A stretch of DNA of 64,000 bases from Sphingobacterium pedocola (lineage in GTDB: Bacteria > Bacteroidota > Bacteroidia > Sphingobacteriales > Sphingobacteriaceae), in the NCBI RefSeq assembly GCF_015209965.1, contig NZ_MU158690.1:1008605-1072604 (forward strand), given 5' to 3'. A model generated the notes under the pieces. That model searched no databases. It was not told the DNA's origin and saw only the letters and a list, made by a program, of their open reading frames with translations. Position 1 is the first letter of the stretch. Each line of letters begins with the position of its first letter. Shown here piece by piece: positions 30,025-38,042 of the stretch. Position numbers and translations under genes: made by a program.

Positions 30025-31392
30025 ATGAAAACGAAATTACTTATATATTGTATTGCCGCATGCGTATTCGCTGGATGCGGTAAGGATTTTTTGGACATCA
30101 AAAGGGTGTCAAACCAGACGGTTCCTGTTTTGATTAGTGATTATCAAGCGATATTGGACAATTATGACGTATTCAATCAGGTCAATGCATTAGAATTAGC
30201 ATTGATTGGATCGGATGAGTATACTATTTCGGATGTACGATACAATGCATTAAGCCAAGTTTATCAGAAAAACGCTTACATATGGTCGGCAGGAGATATA
30301 TTTGAAGGTGGAGAGAGCAATGATTGGAATTGGGGGTATCAACAGATTCTCCATGCAAACCTTGCATTGGATGTCGAGAAGATATCGCCGAAGCCATCCG
30401 ATCAAGCTGAGTGGAATGCGGTTAAGGGAACAGCGCTTTTTTATAGATCACTTGCCTTCTTTCAGCTAGCTGAGATATTCTGCAGGAAGTATGATCCCAA
30501 TAGTGCAAATAGGGATATGGGTATTCCCTTGCGCTTGGATTATGATATCCAAGTGCGGACGGGAAGGGGGACTGTGAAGGAGTTGTATGACCAATTACTT
30601 GCTGACTTGAAACAGTCAGCCGATTTATTGCCGGAAAGGTCCGCACATAAATTTAGACCCGGGAAAAACACGGTATATGCTTTATTAGCACGCGTGTATT
30701 TGCAAATAGGAGATTATGAACGAACGGTTCACTATGCAGAGGAAAGTTTAAAAATTTATGATGAATTACTTGACTATAACTCGTTGGATGAAACGGCTAC
30801 TTTCACTTTTCCAGAAAATTACGGTGAAGATAATCCGGAAGTTATTTTCTTTCAGAGAGCTAACGTCACAATCATAAATTCAGCAAGGCTTAATGTTGTT
30901 AGGCATATCTTGGATTCCTACGAGGCAACAGATTTACGAGCTAAGCTGTATTTTACAAATCACGCTGATAATCGTGTTTCGTTTAAAGGATCTTATAGTG
31001 GACCATCTGGATATTTCGTAGGTATAGCAGTCGACGAACTTTATCTAATCGCCGCCGAATCAAGAGCCCGTATGAATAATCTAATGGAGGCTTCTGTGTG
31101 GTTAAATAAATTATTGATAAAAAGGCACAATGATTCATTTGAACCTTTACAGATAGCTCAGCAGAAAGATCTTATTGATAGGGTTCTTTTAGAGAGGCGG
31201 AAACAACTTTTTATGCGCGGCCTGCGATGGTACGATATGAGACGGTTTGCTGCCGATCCGGGGCAATCCGGTATTTATTTTCGTATTGTTAATGGAAAGC
31301 GGTATGAATTGACGCCGACGAGTACTCGATGGGTTTGGCCGTTGCCCCAGAGTGAAATAGAATTGGGTAGACTGCCACAGAACGAACAATAA
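30025..31392 (+). CDS. SusD/RagB-type surface lipoprotein
   Basis: The 455-residue protein has a lipobox (VFAGC, Cys18), then the SusD fold: YQQILHANLALD, FYRSLAFFQLAEIF and a TPR-like NTVYALLARVYLQIGDYE, with the C-terminal LLERRKQLFMRGLRWYDMRR. It caps the SusC channel and binds the nutrient. ATG at 30025 lies 16 bases after SusC. A hairpin follows at 31397. Confidence 0.95.
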   Translation: MKTKLLIYCIAACVFAGCGKDFLDIKRVSNQTVPVLISDYQAILDNYDVFNQVNALELALIGSDEYTISDVRYNALSQVYQKNAYIWSAGDIFEGGESNDWNWGYQQILHANLALDVEKISPKPSDQAEWNAVKGTALFYRSLAFFQLAEIFCRKYDPNSANRDMGIPLRLDYDIQVRTGRGTVKELYDQLLADLKQSADLLPERSAHKFRPGKNTVYALLARVYLQIGDYERTVHYAEESLKIYDELLDYNSLDETATFTFPENYGEDNPEVIFFQRANVTIINSARLNVVRHILDSYEATDLRAKLYFTNHADNRVSFKGSYSGPSGYFVGIAVDELYLIAAESRARMNNLMEASVWLNKLLIKRHNDSFEPLQIAQQKDLIDRVLLERRKQLFMRGLRWYDMRRFAADPGQSGIYFRIVNGKRYELTPTSTRWVWPLPQSEIELGRLPQNEQ

Positions 31393-31396
31393 ATAA

Positions 31397-31424
31397 TTAG
31401 GTCTGTCCTAGCAGACAGACCTAA
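31397..31424. terminator. Hairpin after SusD gene
   Basis: TTAGGTCTGTC pairs perfectly with GACAGACCTAA around a 6-base loop. There is no T-run, so it may stabilise the 3' end or terminate weakly between the convergent units. Confidence 0.55.
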
Positions 31425-31459
31425 CTGTATTGGCCCTGTTTAAAAATTAACTTTAATGA

Positions 31460-31801
31460 CTAGTTTTCTTGCGAAAAGCGGCTCGATCCTACTGTAACTT
31501 CTGCAAGGTTTTTTGCTTCAGATACAGTTGAGGGCATATCCGTCTCTTCGGGATTGAAATCGAGCTGAATAGCACAGATTTCGCCCGATGTCTCGTCACA
31601 TGGATTTGTTGGCGTTCCTCCTGGGTAAAGACCAACAATATGCTGGTTCTTTTCCGGATCGGGATCGGTTCCAGACTCAGTCACTTGATACCATTGCGGG
31701 CCCAATTTATACGCTGCATTGGTCCAAGAGATCGCAAAGAATCCGGCAACTGCCAACGCAACTAAGGCGCCCTTGTCGAAGTTTTTAAATGTTTTTACCA
31801 T
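31460..31801 (-). CDS. Exported two-cysteine peptide, DUF6520-like
   Basis: The 113-residue protein has a hydrophobic segment at about 11-29 (signal or anchor), a short WYQVTESGTD region and only two cysteines, Cys68 and Cys76, in NPCDETSGEICAI, able to form one disulfide. This pattern recalls the small Bacteroidota DUF6520 proteins often found near MauE and SusCD genes; the family name is tentative. The MauE-like gene is 140 bases upstream on the same strand. It could be a substrate of the local thiol-disulfide system. Confidence 0.62.
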   Translation of the reverse strand: MVKTFKNFDKGALVALAVAGFFAISWTNAAYKLGPQWYQVTESGTDPDPEKNQHIVGLYPGGTPTNPCDETSGEICAIQLDFNPEETDMPSTVSEAKNLAEVTVGSSRFSQEN

Positions 31802-31941
31802 AATATAAAAATTTAAAAAGATTAGCGTGTTCTGATTTCATCAGGTCCATCACACGACCTGCTCCATGGCATTCCGAAGGCTTATGCCAGAGGGAGAATC
31901 CGTCGATGCAGGTAAAGCCTAGTCCCTGCTCACTAGCGCTG

Positions 31942-32412
31942 TCAGATTAAGGCGTCATCCTCCTTTCTGCGGGTTCTGCGTGAGACGTCATCGCGCAGCC
32001 TGCTGCTTTGGGCCAATGCCAATGTTACTGTTCCGACTGCTATAAAGAGCAGGTTGAATGCTATGTGTTCCAAATGTCCCATATTACGCAGGATTCCGCC
32101 GCAGGCACAGGGGATCTTGCCAAAAGCGCTGCCGACAGCTAGGGCAAGGTAGAGCGTAAATGTGCTGAGCAGCAGTACAGACAGCTGTATACCGCGCTTT
32201 ACCGTCTTGCGGTTAATCAATAGGTAGACAATTCCTAGTTCCAAAAGTGGGATCAGCGCAAAGAGGATATCCGCCATCCAGCCCGGAAAGGGTTGCAGTT
32301 GCATTTCACGTTGGCTCTGATCCCAATTCCATAGCTTAATGGTTGCTGCATAACCCCAAAGAAGGATAAAGCTATACTGGGCTATTGTTAATATGTTTCT
32401 CCGTGTCTTCAT
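31942..32412 (-). CDS. MauE/DoxX-like redox membrane protein
   Basis: The 156-residue protein has four transmembrane segments (about 11-28, 48-66, 75-97, 118-133) and a PCACGG motif with Cys102 and Cys104 following helix 3, as in MauE-family proteins. In methylamine users MauE and MauD are required to form disulfides of the dehydrogenase small subunit. Here it is beside a two-cysteine exported peptide and across from a CVPC thioredoxin-like protein, so an equivalent DsbB-like role is inferred. Confidence 0.75.
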   Translation of the reverse strand: MKTRRNILTIAQYSFILLWGYAATIKLWNWDQSQREMQLQPFPGWMADILFALIPLLELGIVYLLINRKTVKRGIQLSVLLLSTFTLYLALAVGSAFGKIPCACGGILRNMGHLEHIAFNLLFIAVGTVTLALAQSSRLRDDVSRRTRRKEDDALI

Positions 32413-32782
32413 TATTCCATTTTTAAGTTTTTACTTATCGTATACGAATAGGGAGCCGCAGATTGAAATTCTGCTCTGCGACCGCCTATTTAAGCGCGTG
32501 TACTACCTATCTCGTTCGCTTACATTTCAAAAGTATAGCAAAAGGGAAAGCAGATAGGGGGACAGAATTTTGGGTTCCGATTTCGTTTCTGAGCAATGAG
32601 CGGGGGGTACTGTGCCGAGGGGGGAGATTTTGGCTATTTTTGAAGGTAGCAGAATGCGCGTCGTTTTCTTTGTTTTTGATAGCGTATGCCTAGTTTTTGG
32701 AGAAGATTTTTACCCTGAAAAGGGGGGGAGCTAGGGGGAGTCCCCTACTTTTTTAAAATAATTTGGAATTTTATGGAAAGAG
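32413..32782. other. 370-base gap without a gene
   Basis: No credible coding frame is present. It contains a G-rich hairpin, TAGGGG-GAGT-CCCCTA (32732-32747), followed on the plus strand by CTTTTTT, which looks like a terminator although no plus-strand gene precedes it. The A-run flanking it lies on the minus strand, downstream of the 365-aa gene's stop. Confidence 0.55.
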
Positions 32783-33880
32783 CTACTTAAAATCGTCTTC
32801 CAGAAATAGGGTCATTTCCTTTAGTTTTCGAATTACAAAAGGGGCGTGTGGAGCCAACTTATCCCGGTCGTACCTGTTCAGGCTTTGAAATGTAAGCGCA
32901 GTACCGCTCTCGGTACGTATATTTGTAGCTACAGCTTTCGCGGAATCTTCTTTTCTCGTTATTGGAAAGAGGTCTGCGGCACAAAACGCATGGAAAAATA
33001 GCTTAGACTGATGTCCGTTTAGCCGTAAGGGAATAAACGGATAGAGACGCTGCATTTCATTTCCGTCTGCATGCTTTACCCGCTTTTTTTGCATCTGTAG
33101 ATAATCCCACATGTGTTCCAGCAGTGGCTTGTGGTCAAGATGGTAGGCCAGCTGGTTCGCGTTACCGTACTGCTTTAGCTCCGACTCTAGGCGGATTAGG
33201 CCCTCGTGTACCGTACCCTGCAGATTGGCAGCGTCGAATTGTTCGTTCTGCTTACTTTCCCAACGATTGTAGAAGCCCATATAATTAAAATTTAGATTGA
33301 CCAGGAGCGTTATAAAGCGATCGGTCCAGGGTTTGGATCGCTCGTCATCGGCCATAGCTTCCAGTGCACCGAGGAACCTGGGTAAGTACGTACGGTGGCT
33401 ATAATGCAGTTCCGGTATTTTACCAGGGTGGAAGAGGCTTTTCATCGCGTAATCTAGTTCATCGAGATAAATATGAGGTATGGACTTTTTATGTAGCTTA
33501 TCGATAAGATCCGGTAGCCGCCTGGCGACTTCATCGTGGAGGACCTGCTGTTGATAAAGAGGCAGCGTGCTGCAGGATTTGATATAGTGGCCATAGCGGT
33601 GTTCGAACTTGCACAATAGATCGTGCAGGGCACCAGATACCTGCAGCAGATGGGGTTTGCCCCATAGCTTATCGATGATCCGGGTTAAAAAAACATAGCA
33701 TTGGTTGGCATCCTGCGCAGCCATGTCTAAACTGGCACATTGCCTGTAAACGGCCGACATGTCCGAAAGCACCTGGTTGCACAGCGTGTCTACCGATTCT
33801 GCTGCTACGGACAGATGCGTTGCTTCGACCGACACATGTTGGTCGACGGCTTCTTGCAATATGGATAACGTGGACATCAT
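32783..33880 (-). CDS. Conserved-looking 365-aa protein, unknown function
   Basis: A 365-residue soluble, mostly alpha-helical protein with no signal or membrane segment. Notable stretches are YHLDHKPLLEHMWDYLQ, LLVNLNFNYMGFYNRW and the C-terminal LAPHAPFVIRKLKEMTLFLE. I do not recognise the family; the size and helical content vaguely recall RteC-type regulators of conjugative elements, but the diagnostic motifs are not seen. Its ATG overlaps the stop of the truncated MauE frame (ATGA), suggesting translational coupling. It may regulate the adjacent SusCD/MauE locus. Confidence 0.6.
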   Translation of the reverse strand: MMSTLSILQEAVDQHVSVEATHLSVAAESVDTLCNQVLSDMSAVYRQCASLDMAAQDANQCYVFLTRIIDKLWGKPHLLQVSGALHDLLCKFEHRYGHYIKSCSTLPLYQQQVLHDEVARRLPDLIDKLHKKSIPHIYLDELDYAMKSLFHPGKIPELHYSHRTYLPRFLGALEAMADDERSKPWTDRFITLLVNLNFNYMGFYNRWESKQNEQFDAANLQGTVHEGLIRLESELKQYGNANQLAYHLDHKPLLEHMWDYLQMQKKRVKHADGNEMQRLYPFIPLRLNGHQSKLFFHAFCAADLFPITRKEDSAKAVATNIRTESGTALTFQSLNRYDRDKLAPHAPFVIRKLKEMTLFLEDDFK

Positions 33881-34065
33881 CTGTGGCGGGTATGGATATC
33901 ATCGTGGTACCAGATCGCTGCCCAGGCCATGGTGTAACTTAACGGCTGATGAAGTATGACATATTTAAACGAGTGAAAATTAATTAACTTATCGATGGAT
34001 TCCGGTGTCCATAGTAGTAGTAAACCTATGGTGATTGTTTGTATTATGTATTTTTGTGTTCTCAT
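33877..34065 (-). pseudogene. Truncated MauE-like gene (N-terminal half only)
   Basis: The 62-residue frame begins like the MauE-like protein at 31942-32412 (one hydrophobic helix at about 8-22, then SIDKLINFHSFKYVILHQPL and SYTMAWAAIW) and stops after an unrelated HDDIHTRHR. The remaining three helices and the CxC motif are absent. The end is either a frameshift remnant or a deletion junction. Its stop overlaps the 365-aa gene start, so it may persist only as a coupling leader. Confidence 0.6.
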
Positions 34066-34864
34066 ATGCTTTGTTGTTTATGCGCAAATTTGTTATCCGC
34101 AGATTTGCCTTTTATTGTATTTGATAAATCAAAGGTAGAGATGAAAGACACGCTGGTGGTAGTTAAAATCTGGCAATCGTTTTTTTGTGTAAGCGGAATT
34201 TTAACTACTCCTGATCGGTCGGGTCGGACGGAGAGGCGGTACACGCAAGTCGAATTCCTCGGATGCATGATCACTAAATGGCGGAACACGCTTCTGGAAA
34301 ACCCGGCTGCAAAGGAGCAAGATATATCGGGTACGTTTCATGCAGGCAAGATAGACCATAAAGCGATGCAGATACGGCGAACAAATGCACAAGCGTAATG
34401 AATTACTGCATACAGTAGGTGAATTAATTCACAAATGCCATGAATTAATACGTTATAGCGGAGACCGAAGGGGGGCAACAGACTACCAATATCTGCAGTA
34501 ACAGCACAAGGAGCCATTTTAAATGCTAAGAATCTTTTCGAATAACCCGAATACAATATTTTCAATCAATCCGCCTGCTTCGCTACCAGAAGCAGGCTTT
34601 CAAAATCTTGCCCAGCTGCTCCAAGGCTAAATAGTTTACCCACAAATATCTTACTATAAATGATCAGACAGCGAGGTGGCATACACATTCCCGGATGCGC
34701 AAGTCGGTTCGGTCAGGTCCCTGGTGGAAAGATCAGTGCCGGTTTGCATGACCTGCGCCGCAGGATGACGGATCCAAAACAAAAGGTCCTTTTATAAATC
34801 TACTTTCAAATAGCCCATACCCAAAGTGTATTCGATATTTAAATGAAATAAGTCTTGAACCCCT
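34066..34864. other. 799-base gap with no supported gene
   Basis: Short frames exist on both strands, but none has a family resemblance, signal, or start context. One hairpin, GCCTGCTTC/GAAGCAGGC (34573-34597), ends in TTT and may be a weak plus-strand terminator. The region lies between the MauE remnant and the DinB gene and looks like an eroded junction. Confidence 0.5.
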
Positions 34865-35461
34865 TTAAGAACAATAGTCCGTCTTACGGAACGTAAACAA
34901 GCCTTTTGTACAAGAAGCATCGGAAGGGACCATCTTTAGCGCTTGTACGATGTGCCTCCGATTGTGGTAGATCACCACCCTAAGTGTGTCACCTAAGCGC
35001 AATTTTATCCACTTCGAGATAGAGATCGAAGTCTTGACCTGGGTTAGGTCGACTTTTCTGGAGGTTTCCAAAAGTTGGAGTAACTGTTCTTGCTGGTGTA
35101 TAAATTTATCCAATACTGAGGAATCTAATGAGGTCTCTGCCGGATCCATCGATTTAAAAGTCTTCATTTTGTTGAGACGTTCTTTAGGTAGCATGCTTTT
35201 TGCAAAATAATTACCTAAAACACCTGGTTTGAAAACAGCCGAAGGTCGACTATTTGCATTATGGAGCCGAAACTCAATTTCTGGGATGTAAAAATCTCCG
35301 TACCGGTTCAAGTGTTCCACACATTCCAATATATTCCAACCACCAGCATCCGGCTTACGGTTTAGCACATCTTGCGGCAACTGTTTGAATGATTGTATCT
35401 CCTGGATATGCTGCTGTGTAAGGTATGTTAATTCTGTCAATAGTTTGTCAACGTATAGCAT
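34865..35461 (-). CDS. DinB-superfamily protein
   Basis: The 198-residue protein fits the DinB/YfiT four-helix fold: a first helix ending in AGGWNILECVEHLNRYGDFY, with a His that can bind metal, and a late HNRRHIVQALKM with two more His. Such proteins include thiol-dependent metalloenzymes and damage-induced proteins of unknown reaction. It lies 57 bases downstream of the Crp-type regulator on the same strand, which may control it. Confidence 0.82.
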   Translation of the reverse strand: MLYVDKLLTELTYLTQQHIQEIQSFKQLPQDVLNRKPDAGGWNILECVEHLNRYGDFYIPEIEFRLHNANSRPSAVFKPGVLGNYFAKSMLPKERLNKMKTFKSMDPAETSLDSSVLDKFIHQQEQLLQLLETSRKVDLTQVKTSISISKWIKLRLGDTLRVVIYHNRRHIVQALKMVPSDASCTKGLFTFRKTDYCS

Positions 35462-35518
35462 GTCTGTTTTGTTTTTGACAAAGCTCAGGTATTCTCTGCA
35501 TATAATGATTGATTGAAG

Positions 35519-36055
35519 TCAAGATTTTTTCAGGCGAGACAATGTCTCAGGTGCCATTTTCAAGTACGAGGCAATGTGTTTATGTGGAATCCGATGAAAC
35601 AGTTCCGGACTTCGCTGCAATATCCGTTGGTAACGATCCTTCGGCGAACTGGTGAGCAAATCCTTTTCGCGTTCCAATTGTTGGAGCACAAGCTGTTCGA
35701 GGATATCCTGCCACAATTGTCTGTTCGTAGGGTCTCGCATAATGAACGATAGGCAAGCGGACCTGGAAATCAACTTCACTTCGGTCTTTTTGATTGCTTG
35801 TATAAAAAAAGCGGACGGTCTCCCACTGATAAAACTATCCAATGCGGTAATAAAATCACCAGTATATCCAAATCTAACAATATGCTCTTCGCCGGCATCC
35901 TGCATACAGACCTTCAAGCTACCCGATACGACGTAGTACAGGCTTCTTTCCACCGAATCGTATTCAGTGAGATACCCATTCCTTTCCACAACGATAGTCT
36001 TTTCCCATACGTTGAGGTCTTCCATCCTGTGGTAAAGTTCACTTGCGAAATCCAT
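35519..36055 (-). CDS. Crp/Fnr-type transcriptional regulator
   Basis: The 178-residue protein has a cyclic-nucleotide-binding-like beta roll (about 15-115, with YYVVSGSLKVCM and FGYTGDFITAL) and a short C-terminal helical HTH, RIPHKHIASYLKMAPETLSRLKKS, where the recognition helix is present but the protein ends right after it. The ligand pocket lacks an evident cAMP-type RxE motif, so the effector is unknown. It is probably co-transcribed with the DinB gene. Confidence 0.85.
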   Translation of the reverse strand: MDFASELYHRMEDLNVWEKTIVVERNGYLTEYDSVERSLYYVVSGSLKVCMQDAGEEHIVRFGYTGDFITALDSFISGRPSAFFIQAIKKTEVKLISRSACLSFIMRDPTNRQLWQDILEQLVLQQLEREKDLLTSSPKDRYQRILQRSPELFHRIPHKHIASYLKMAPETLSRLKKS

Positions 36056-36324
36056 TTTGTTCTTTTTTCAAAATGCTCGAAGATAACGAATAGTTTGGGT
36101 ATACAATAAAATGGCATTGTGTTTTTTTGATATTAATTACACTAAAAGCATCTCTCATAACGATAGTGGATTTTATCGATATATGCCATATACTATGTAA
36201 TTCTAAAGGCATGTCTATTAGCTGATCTTGATAATTTGTATTCGAAACCAAAGTCCCGTTTTGTATAACATATCTGAAACGCTTGGCTAGAGGATAGGTT
36301 CTTGTCATTTTTTTAGGAATTATA

Positions 36325-37242
36325 TTAGTTCTTATTCAAAAATGCCCTAACGATACGATTGAGTTCAGTGGCATCGCCGAACTGCTGAATCAACCGATAA
36401 AGATAATCACTTTTCACACGCCTATAACTTTCCGCATGCTGGGCTTCTGACCACCCATTTTTAGCGATTTTGAAGGCTTCGGGATGATTGCTGTGCAATC
36501 GAATAAGTACGTTCGCAATTTGCTCTCGTTCCACATCGGGAAGCCTGTTGCTCACCAACACCGGACCTAACGGAATTTTAGGTGACCTCCAGACTAATCT
36601 AATTGGTCGATTGGTGCTGTCGCGAATAAAATCTTCGTAAGCGATACTGCCAATAGCACCTAAATCAGCTTCGCCGAGCGCTATTTTTTTAGCTGTTTGC
36701 TGATGAGTTCCAGCGTATGCGATTGACTTAAATTGCTGTTCAGGATGCGTAATGCCGAGTGCTGATAATGCGATCCGTGGTACAAGGTTGCCAGATGTCG
36801 ACCCTTCGCTGACCAAAAGTAGCGAGCGTTCAGCAGTATTGAGAGCCACGTCATTCGAATTCGTAACAACCCCTCCTTCAGGTGCGATGAATATGCATCG
36901 ATAGTTGTCATCGGTGGCATCATCCAAAGTCTGCCACACGACTAGTGGAACCATGCTTGGCTGTGCCAGTGAATCTGCTGCTAACAATAAATATCCGAAT
37001 GTGTTGATGAAAGCCACATCGACATTGCCTTGTTGGATAGCGTCCACAAGTTCACCGACAGAGGGATAGCTTACAACTGTTGCTACCTGTCCGGTCGCTG
37101 CCGCCAATAAATCAGCGATCGGACGGATGTTGTCCACGCGACTGTTCTCCGCATACCGATAGGTCGCCACGCGCAATTGTGCAACGAGTGGTGTAGCAAC
37201 TAAACAGTACCCGATGAGTAGTAAATAATTAATCCGTACCAT
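36325..37242 (-). CDS. PhnD-like periplasmic solute-binding protein, orphan
   Basis: The 305-residue exported protein (signal 1-21, TPLVAQ) matches PhnD/PtxB-type binding proteins: ATYRYAENSRVD, DLLAAATGQVATVVSYPS, VDVAFINTFGYLL, SEGSTSGNLVPRIAL and GEADLGAIGSIAYEDFI. No PhnC ATPase or PhnE permease is near, so it may be a sensor domain rather than a transport partner. It overlaps the upstream lipoprotein gene by 14 bases and is last in an OmpA-lipoprotein-PhnD operon. Confidence 0.8.
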   Translation of the reverse strand: MVRINYLLLIGYCLVATPLVAQLRVATYRYAENSRVDNIRPIADLLAAATGQVATVVSYPSVGELVDAIQQGNVDVAFINTFGYLLLAADSLAQPSMVPLVVWQTLDDATDDNYRCIFIAPEGGVVTNSNDVALNTAERSLLLVSEGSTSGNLVPRIALSALGITHPEQQFKSIAYAGTHQQTAKKIALGEADLGAIGSIAYEDFIRDSTNRPIRLVWRSPKIPLGPVLVSNRLPDVEREQIANVLIRLHSNHPEAFKIAKNGWSEAQHAESYRRVKSDYLYRLIQQFGDATELNRIVRAFLNKN

Positions 37243-38032
37243 ATTGTTGTAAAGCCTTCACCAATTCCCGATACTCCTTCCGTGTCAACCCAGGTCCATC
37301 GGTGATTTCCCACAGGGCATGTTGTATCATGTCATAAATCACCTGCCAATCCGGCATCTCATAATCGGGCTCAAATACATCCCAGGGATTGTAATGTTGC
37401 GTAAGTCGTAGGCCCGGGTAGTCTTTCAGCAGCTCCAATAGCTTGCGGATGTTCGGGTCATCGGTAACTACACTGGGTACATACATGTCTTTGCCGATGG
37501 GATAGTCCTGTGTGTCCCACTGCTGGTTTTCCTCCCAAGGAAACGCCATGGAAGCATTGAGACAGCCCAAGCCGATGTACACCGTAGTCGTGTCTGCGGG
37601 CGTACCGACCTCTACATACGAGGGCGGCACCTGAACGCGTACCGTTGACGTCAGGATGCCGTTCTGCGTGCGCCCTTCGTGCTTAAACAGGCAAATCAAG
37701 CCACCAGGCACTTCAACAGTAACGCTCACATTCAAATTGTTGACAAAATTCACATCGGCATAAAACGTATTCATGCTGCCATAAAGCAATCCAAGATCCG
37801 GGTCGAATGGCTTGTTTGGTCTCGCCACCACTTCTATCCCTTCGGGCAGTTGCCACGGCACGCCCCCCGGGATGCCGTCGGTATTCCCAATACCCGGGTT
37901 ATTTTTCGAGGATGGGATAACAATATCCCAATCGTTTCCTTCTTCCAGCGGATCGGGTACTGCCGGCCCTTCCCCCTTACTGCAACCGACGGTGAGCCAA
38001 AGGGCTACTGTATAAAATATCCATTTTTTCAT
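37229..38032 (-). CDS. Lipoprotein of unknown function
   Basis: The 267-residue protein has a lipobox (LTVGC, Cys17), a Pro/Gly-rich linker and a mature domain with NVSVTVEVPGGLICLFKHEG and VYIGLGCLNASMAFPW, giving two cysteines that may pair. The C-terminal helical part (HALWEITDGPGLTRKEYREL) is separate. No family recognised. It is the middle gene of the OmpA-lipoprotein-PhnD operon: 10 bases after OmpA, and overlapping the PhnD-like gene by 14. Confidence 0.7.
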   Translation of the reverse strand: MKKWIFYTVALWLTVGCSKGEGPAVPDPLEEGNDWDIVIPSSKNNPGIGNTDGIPGGVPWQLPEGIEVVARPNKPFDPDLGLLYGSMNTFYADVNFVNNLNVSVTVEVPGGLICLFKHEGRTQNGILTSTVRVQVPPSYVEVGTPADTTTVYIGLGCLNASMAFPWEENQQWDTQDYPIGKDMYVPSVVTDDPNIRKLLELLKDYPGLRLTQHYNPWDVFEPDYEMPDWQVIYDMIQHALWEITDGPGLTRKEYRELVKALQQYGTD

Positions 38033-38042
38033 TGTTGAATTG

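Noticed and set aside
32783-33880. RteC-type conjugative-element regulator
   Set aside because: Only size and helical content agree; no diagnostic motif or conjugation gene is present.
34039-34398. 119-aa plus-strand frame
   Set aside because: Overlaps the MauE remnant on the opposite strand; no signal, domain or start context.
22601-34864. Prophage or integrative conjugative element
   Set aside because: No integrase, relaxase, structural or packaging genes; only an Rpn-type nuclease, XRE regulator and repeats.
36039-36308. 89-aa minus-strand frame
   Set aside because: Overlaps the Crp-type gene's start; composition does not resemble a protein family.
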